A DNA stretch of 10,284 bases from Pseudobowmanella sp964228145. Lineage in GTDB: Bacteria; Pseudomonadota; Gammaproteobacteria; Enterobacterales; Alteromonadaceae. This document shows positions 6,221-10,284 of this stretch, piece after piece (position 1 is the stretch's first letter; every line of letters starts with the position of its first letter). Both the position numbers and the translations under genes were made by a program. The notes beneath the pieces are model-generated. The model was not told where the DNA came from, ran no database searches, and saw nothing but the letters and a program-made list of their open reading frames with translations. Where the stretch lies: NCBI GenBank assembly GCA_964228145.1, contig CAXQZJ010000053.1, positions 1 to 10,284 on the forward strand, written 5' to 3'.

Positions 6221-9200
6221 CTAGGCGTCTTTTTCAACCAGGGGTTTTCCGCCGTTAAAGGCCAGGCACAACTTTTCTACCAGTATGTAATTGACCGGGA
6301 CCAGCAACAAGGTGATAAAGGTCGCGAAGATGATGCCAAAGCCCAACGACACTGCCATGGGAATAAGAAACTGTGCCTGGGTGGCTTTTTCAAACAACAG
6401 CGGCATTAAACCGATAAAGGTAGTCAGACTGGTTAACATAACTGGTCTGAAACGTGCCGCACCGGCATTGAGGACCGCATCAAGCAAGGCGTCACCGCGT
6501 CGGCGACACTTGTTGATATAGTCAACCAGCACCAGAGAGTCGTTGACTACAATACCGATTAACGCCAGCATGCCCAAAAAGCTGAAAATCGCCAGATTCA
6601 TGCCCATGATCCAGTGCCCGGCAACTGCGCCAATCAAGCCAAAGGGAATCACACTCATGACGATCAAGGGCTGAATGTAGGACTTAAACGGAATCGCCAG
6701 TAAGCCATAAATAACAAACAACACGAAGGCCAATCCAATCATCAATGAATTGGCGCTTTCTTCTTGTTCCCGTGATTCTCCCTCCAGCTCATAGGCAACG
6801 CCGGGATACTGACTCACAAGTTCATCCAAATAGCTGCGTAAATCGGCCTGCAATACTGTCATATTGGTGGCTTCTTTTTGCACGTCTGCGGTGACGCTTA
6901 CCGTTCTGTAACGATCAATACGGTAAATGGTCGACGGACTTTTGCCCGGAACCAGCGTTGCCACATGGGATAGCGGCACTCTGTTACCATCGGGCGTATC
7001 CACCAGAATATCGTTTAACTCAGCTACCGAACGGCGTTCTTCTAACGGCAGACGCACCATCACCCGCACATCATCACGGCCACGTTGAATTCGCTGAGCC
7101 TGTGCGCCAAAAAAGGAGTTGCGGATTTGACTGGCAACATCCACCCGGGTCAGGCCCAATGCCAGCCCCTGCTCTGTGAGTTCAATCTGCAACTCACTTT
7201 TACCATCTGACAAACTATCAGCGATATCAAACACAGTGTCGTAACTGGCCAGTCGGGTTTTCACTTTTTCCGATACTTCCTCTAAGGTGGCCACATTTGA
7301 ACCACTTAACTGCACATCGATAGGATCTGAGGCCCGGCCAATCTCTGCCCGGTAAGTTAAACTCTCTGCCCCCGGAATAACCCCCACCATTTCTCGCCAT
7401 TCATTAGCCAGTTGTAATGAAGTGATATCCGATTGACGCTGCTCATTGGGAATAATTTCAAACCTCACAGAGCCTGACTCGCTGCTGCGGGTTGAGGCCA
7501 GAATATTCAGAATGACACTGCGGCCACTGTCACCATCCTGATATTTGTCTTGCAACTCCCTGGCTTTATCGGCCATATCAACGATATAGCGGTTAGTTAC
7601 CTCAAACGGCGTACCGGCCGGCATGGTCAGGCTGGCACGTACCGTTTCAGACGGAATCCTCGGGAAGAACACAAAGCGCATGTAACCGGCGCTGATCAGA
7701 GCGACAATGACCAGAAACACCCCGATAAAGGTGGCCACCGTGGTGCCCTTGTTATTCAGCGCCAGCTTTAATACCGGCTGATAATACTTGATGATGGCCC
7801 GCTCAAATCCATCCGCAAATCCCTGCTGCAATCGTTCAAGGCGATTCGGCGCTTTGTTGCCCCGCAATTTGATGTATTTAAGGTGAGCCGGTAACACGAA
7901 TTTAGACTCAATCAATGAAAACAATAGAACCGGAATCACCACCGCTGGAATTTGCGCGAACAAGGCTCCGCGGGTACCTTCAATAAAGGCCAGTGGTAAG
8001 AACGCAGCGACTGTGGTCAGTACCCCGAAGGTAACCGGTGTCGCCACTTCCTGAGTGCCGCGGATGGCTGCTTGCTCTCCGCTTTCGGCGTTACGTAAGT
8101 GGCTGTAGACATTTTCGCCGGTGACGATGGCATCATCAACCACGATACCCAACACCAGTATAAAGCCGAATAAACTGAGAATGTTCAGCGTAATGCCAAA
8201 CAAGGGCATGGCGATAAAGGCCCCCATAAAGGAAACCGGTATACCAATAAACACCCATAACGCCACCGAAGGGCGCAAGAACAGGGTTAACAGTGCCAGC
8301 ACCAGCACCCCGCCCTGAATAGCATTGGTGACCAGGGTATCGATACGGCTTTTTACGATTTCAGAATCATCGTCCCAATAACTTAACTCAAAGCCCTCAG
8401 GCAAGCTGGCTTGCTTGTTGTCGATATAGGCTTTTACTGCGTCGGCCACAGCAATCGCGCTTTGCGGACCAATCCGATAAACGTCAATAAAGGCCGCTTG
8501 TTTACCGTTAAACCGGGTGCGTACCGGATCTTCCTCAAAGCCATCGGTTATGGTTGCAATGTCACCCAAACGAATAATCGCACCGTCATTTTGACGCAGA
8601 ACCACAATGTTAGCGAACTCGTCTTTACGGTAAGCCTGTCCTTTTGAGCGGATAAGCACTTCCGCACCCTCGGATTTTAAATTTCCGGCGCTGACATCCT
8701 GACTGGAATTTTGAATTGCCCGACTAATATCTGCTAACGATAAATCGTATTGGCGCAGAGCATCTTTTGAGACTTCCACAGCAATTTCATAGGCCCGAAC
8801 CCCTGACAGTTCGACCTGAGTCACGCCATCGAGGAGAAGTAATTCATCGCGCACGATTTCTGCATACTCGCGGGTTTCACGTTCACCATAAACACTGGCA
8901 ACCGACACCGCAATGACCTCCCGTTTGCGCTGGGCAAGGGAAATAACCGGCTTTTCAGCATCCGCCGGAAAGGTATTGATGGCATCGACCCGGCTTTTTA
9001 TATCAGCCAGTAATTCACGCGGGTCATAGCCGCTCTCCACTTCGATGTTAACCACGGCACTGTTTTCACTGGAGCGAGAGACGATACGCTCTATGCCTTC
9101 GAGGTCCTGCACGGCTTCTTCAACCCGGATGGCAACTCCGCGCTCCACATCTTCAGGGGTTGCACCGCGTAACGATACGTTAACGCTGATGGTTTCTACC

Positions 9201-9319
9201 TCTACTGACGGAAATACCTCCAACGGAATTTTATTTGTCAGGCTATACAATCCCAATAAAACAATTGTCAGCAGCAACAGGTTGGCAGCAACATGGTTAC
9301 GGGTAAACCAGGCGATCAT
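6221..9319 (-). CDS. RND-family efflux permease (HAE1/AcrB-like inner-membrane subunit)
   Basis: This proton-driven inner-membrane pump subunit works with a periplasmic adaptor and an outer-membrane channel to expel drugs, detergents or other amphiphiles; the substrate cannot be told from sequence. At 1032 aa it has the usual AcrB length. It shows the duplicated RND plan: helix 1 at about 10-27, a large periplasmic loop to about 330, helices 2-6 to about 480, helix 7 at about 527-547, a second periplasmic loop to about 855, then helices 8-12. The TM4 motif GIVVDDAIVTGENVY at 391-405 holds the proton-carrying D395 and D396. In TM10, GIVVNDSLVLVDY at 922-934 has N926-D927 where AcrB has K940-N941. 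Start: ATG overlapping the adaptor stop (ATGA) after a strong GGAGGTGA site. It is the second gene of an adaptor-pump operon. Confidence 0.95.
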   Translation of the reverse strand: MIAWFTRNHVAANLLLLTIVLLGLYSLTNKIPLEVFPSVEVETISVNVSLRGATPEDVERGVAIRVEEAVQDLEGIERIVSRSSENSAVVNIEVESGYDPRELLADIKSRVDAINTFPADAEKPVISLAQRKREVIAVSVASVYGERETREYAEIVRDELLLLDGVTQVELSGVRAYEIAVEVSKDALRQYDLSLADISRAIQNSSQDVSAGNLKSEGAEVLIRSKGQAYRKDEFANIVVLRQNDGAIIRLGDIATITDGFEEDPVRTRFNGKQAAFIDVYRIGPQSAIAVADAVKAYIDNKQASLPEGFELSYWDDDSEIVKSRIDTLVTNAIQGGVLVLALLTLFLRPSVALWVFIGIPVSFMGAFIAMPLFGITLNILSLFGFILVLGIVVDDAIVTGENVYSHLRNAESGEQAAIRGTQEVATPVTFGVLTTVAAFLPLAFIEGTRGALFAQIPAVVIPVLLFSLIESKFVLPAHLKYIKLRGNKAPNRLERLQQGFADGFERAIIKYYQPVLKLALNNKGTTVATFIGVFLVIVALISAGYMRFVFFPRIPSETVRASLTMPAGTPFEVTNRYIVDMADKARELQDKYQDGDSGRSVILNILASTRSSESGSVRFEIIPNEQRQSDITSLQLANEWREMVGVIPGAESLTYRAEIGRASDPIDVQLSGSNVATLEEVSEKVKTRLASYDTVFDIADSLSDGKSELQIELTEQGLALGLTRVDVASQIRNSFFGAQAQRIQRGRDDVRVMVRLPLEERRSVAELNDILVDTPDGNRVPLSHVATLVPGKSPSTIYRIDRYRTVSVTADVQKEATNMTVLQADLRSYLDELVSQYPGVAYELEGESREQEESANSLMIGLAFVLFVIYGLLAIPFKSYIQPLIVMSVIPFGLIGAVAGHWIMGMNLAIFSFLGMLALIGIVVNDSLVLVDYINKCRRRGDALLDAVLNAGAARFRPVMLTSLTTFIGLMPLLFEKATQAQFLIPMAVSLGFGIIFATFITLLLVPVNYILVEKLCLAFNGGKPLVEKDA

Positions 9320-10284
9320 GACTTGTCACCTCCACGGTCACCCTGGCTGGTCCTCGGAGGGCGGTTACCGGAACGCTGGCCTTTTTCACGCTGACCATCC
9401 GCCGGCTTACCTGCTGCGCCCATAACCTGAACAGGTGTGCCTGAGCTGACCTGACCAAGCGGCGTCAGGACCAGATTGTCACCTGCATTCAAACCACTTT
9501 TTACGATGCTTTGATCGCTACTTTGCCAGGCAACCTGAATATCGCGTCGCATCAGTTTCCCATCTACCTCGATATACACATAGGTTCCCTGGTAAATCGC
9601 ACTGTTTGGGATCACCAAAGCATCTGCAATTTGTTTGCCACGAATGGTGGCCTTAACATATTGACCAATCTTTATACTTTGCTGGTCTTGGTATTCGGCA
9701 CCATAGGGATCATCGATTTGACCGACCACATATAATTGCTGAGCTTTCTCATCAATGGCACTTTCGGTGCGTACCAATTGCCCCTGCCATTGTTGCGCGT
9801 CGAATAAATCTGAATGGAAGGTCACCTTGGCGCCCGCCTTAACCTCACCGGAGCGGTATTGCTCAGGTAAATCGATATATCGTAGATCGGCGTTTTTAAT
9901 AGGTAAGCGTACTTCTACCAAATCGGTGGCAAAAATCGTGGCCAGCTGCGTGTTGGTATTCACCACTTGTCCGACATCGACCAACTGTTCACGCACACGA
10001 CCACTGTAGGGTGCAACCACTTGGGTTCGTTCTAAATCTAATTGCGCGGTCGCCAGTGCGGCTTCCGCCGCTGCAACGTTGGCCTCCGCAGCTGCCCGTT
10101 GCGGCTTGCGTAACACTAGCGCGCTGGGTTCACCAGCGGTACCCAGCGTCTGCCAATCTTCTAATGCCTGTTGCCCACGAGCGACTTCCTCTTGTAATGC
10201 CTGCTTTGCCTGTTCAAGTGTGGCACTGGCAGATTGCACAGCGGCCTTTAAATCACGGTCATCAATGCGTACTAGCACATCCCC
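9316..10284 (-). CDS. RND efflux periplasmic adaptor (membrane fusion protein), N-terminus beyond the window
   Basis: This is the HlyD/AcrA-type adaptor linking the RND permease to an outer-membrane channel. The frame is open to the right edge: residues GDVLVRIDDRDL, typical of the end of the first lipoyl half, begin at base 10284. The signal or lipoprotein peptide and early domain are therefore missing, and an internal GTG at 10278 is not the true start. Visible in order are an Ala/Glu/Gln-rich helical hairpin (about residues 12-90), the second lipoyl half (VVAPYSGRVREQLVDVGQVV), a beta-barrel region, and a membrane-proximal domain with ALVIPNSAIYQG. It ends in a roughly 30-residue hydrophilic tail rich in Gly, Arg, Lys and Pro. 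322 residues are seen. The stop overlaps the permease start by 4 bp, so the two are co-translated. Confidence 0.93.
   Translation of the reverse strand, partial: GDVLVRIDDRDLKAAVQSASATLEQAKQALQEEVARGQQALEDWQTLGTAGEPSALVLRKPQRAAAEANVAAAEAALATAQLDLERTQVVAPYSGRVREQLVDVGQVVNTNTQLATIFATDLVEVRLPIKNADLRYIDLPEQYRSGEVKAGAKVTFHSDLFDAQQWQGQLVRTESAIDEKAQQLYVVGQIDDPYGAEYQDQQSIKIGQYVKATIRGKQIADALVIPNSAIYQGTYVYIEVDGKLMRRDIQVAWQSSDQSIVKSGLNAGDNLVLTPLGQVSSGTPVQVMGAAGKPADGQREKGQRSGNRPPRTSQGDRGGDKS
9326..9333 (-). promoter_or_regulatory. Ribosome binding site of the RND permease
   Basis: On the - strand this reads GGAGGTGA, 6 nt before the ATG at 9319, and lies inside the adaptor gene. It is nearly a perfect anti-16S match and settles the start of the permease. 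Confidence 0.85.

Noticed and set aside
9045..9425. Open reading frame of 126 codons on the + strand across the RND/adaptor junction
   Set aside because: It is antisense to two conserved genes, Ser/Thr/Arg-rich as expected of a shadow frame, and has no ribosome site.
10276..10278. GTG as the true start of the adaptor
   Set aside because: It would begin inside the conserved GDVLVRID lipoyl motif with no signal peptide; the frame stays open to the window edge, so the gene is truncated by the window.

Overview
The window reads as chromosomal DNA of a gammaproteobacterium. The cytochrome bd proteins align nearly residue for residue with E. coli CydA, CydB and CydX, with the same numbering shifted by 0 or 1. 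Codon use, compact intergenic spaces and an RND pump of a kind common in marine species suggest an Alteromonadales-like host; that last step is inference. No mobile element, CRISPR array, tRNA or rRNA is visible.

Bases 1-269 form the 5' flank of the cyd operon. They hold a direct repeat, a perfect inverted repeat, an FNR-like box placed correctly over a -10-like hexamer, and a leader hairpin. No convincing complete gene lies here, although a gene tail or gene start may run off the left edge. Bases 270-6187 carry five tightly packed + strand genes in the order cydA-cydB-cydX-cydD-cydC, with overlaps or very short gaps throughout. The 36-aa cydX (3005-3115) is easily missed because of its size. 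A perfect 12-bp hairpin at 6183-6209 contains the cydC stop codon and probably terminates transcription from both sides. Bases 6221-10284 are on the - strand: an RND-family inner-membrane efflux permease and, upstream of it, its periplasmic adaptor, which is cut by the right edge. Their reading frames overlap by 4 bp.

The cyd genes form one module. CydA, CydB and CydX make the high-affinity quinol oxidase (bd type, long Q-loop), and CydD/CydC form the heterodimeric ABC exporter needed to mature it. Having oxidase and maturation factor in one transcript gives a self-contained low-oxygen respiration cassette. The convergent RND/adaptor pair is a separate two-gene efflux operon whose outer-membrane partner is not in the window.

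No wholly new system was found. The points most worth a second look are the cydA control region, the compact CydDC pair in which both D-loop aspartates are replaced, and the RND permease whose TM10 proton-relay lysine is replaced by Asn-Asp.
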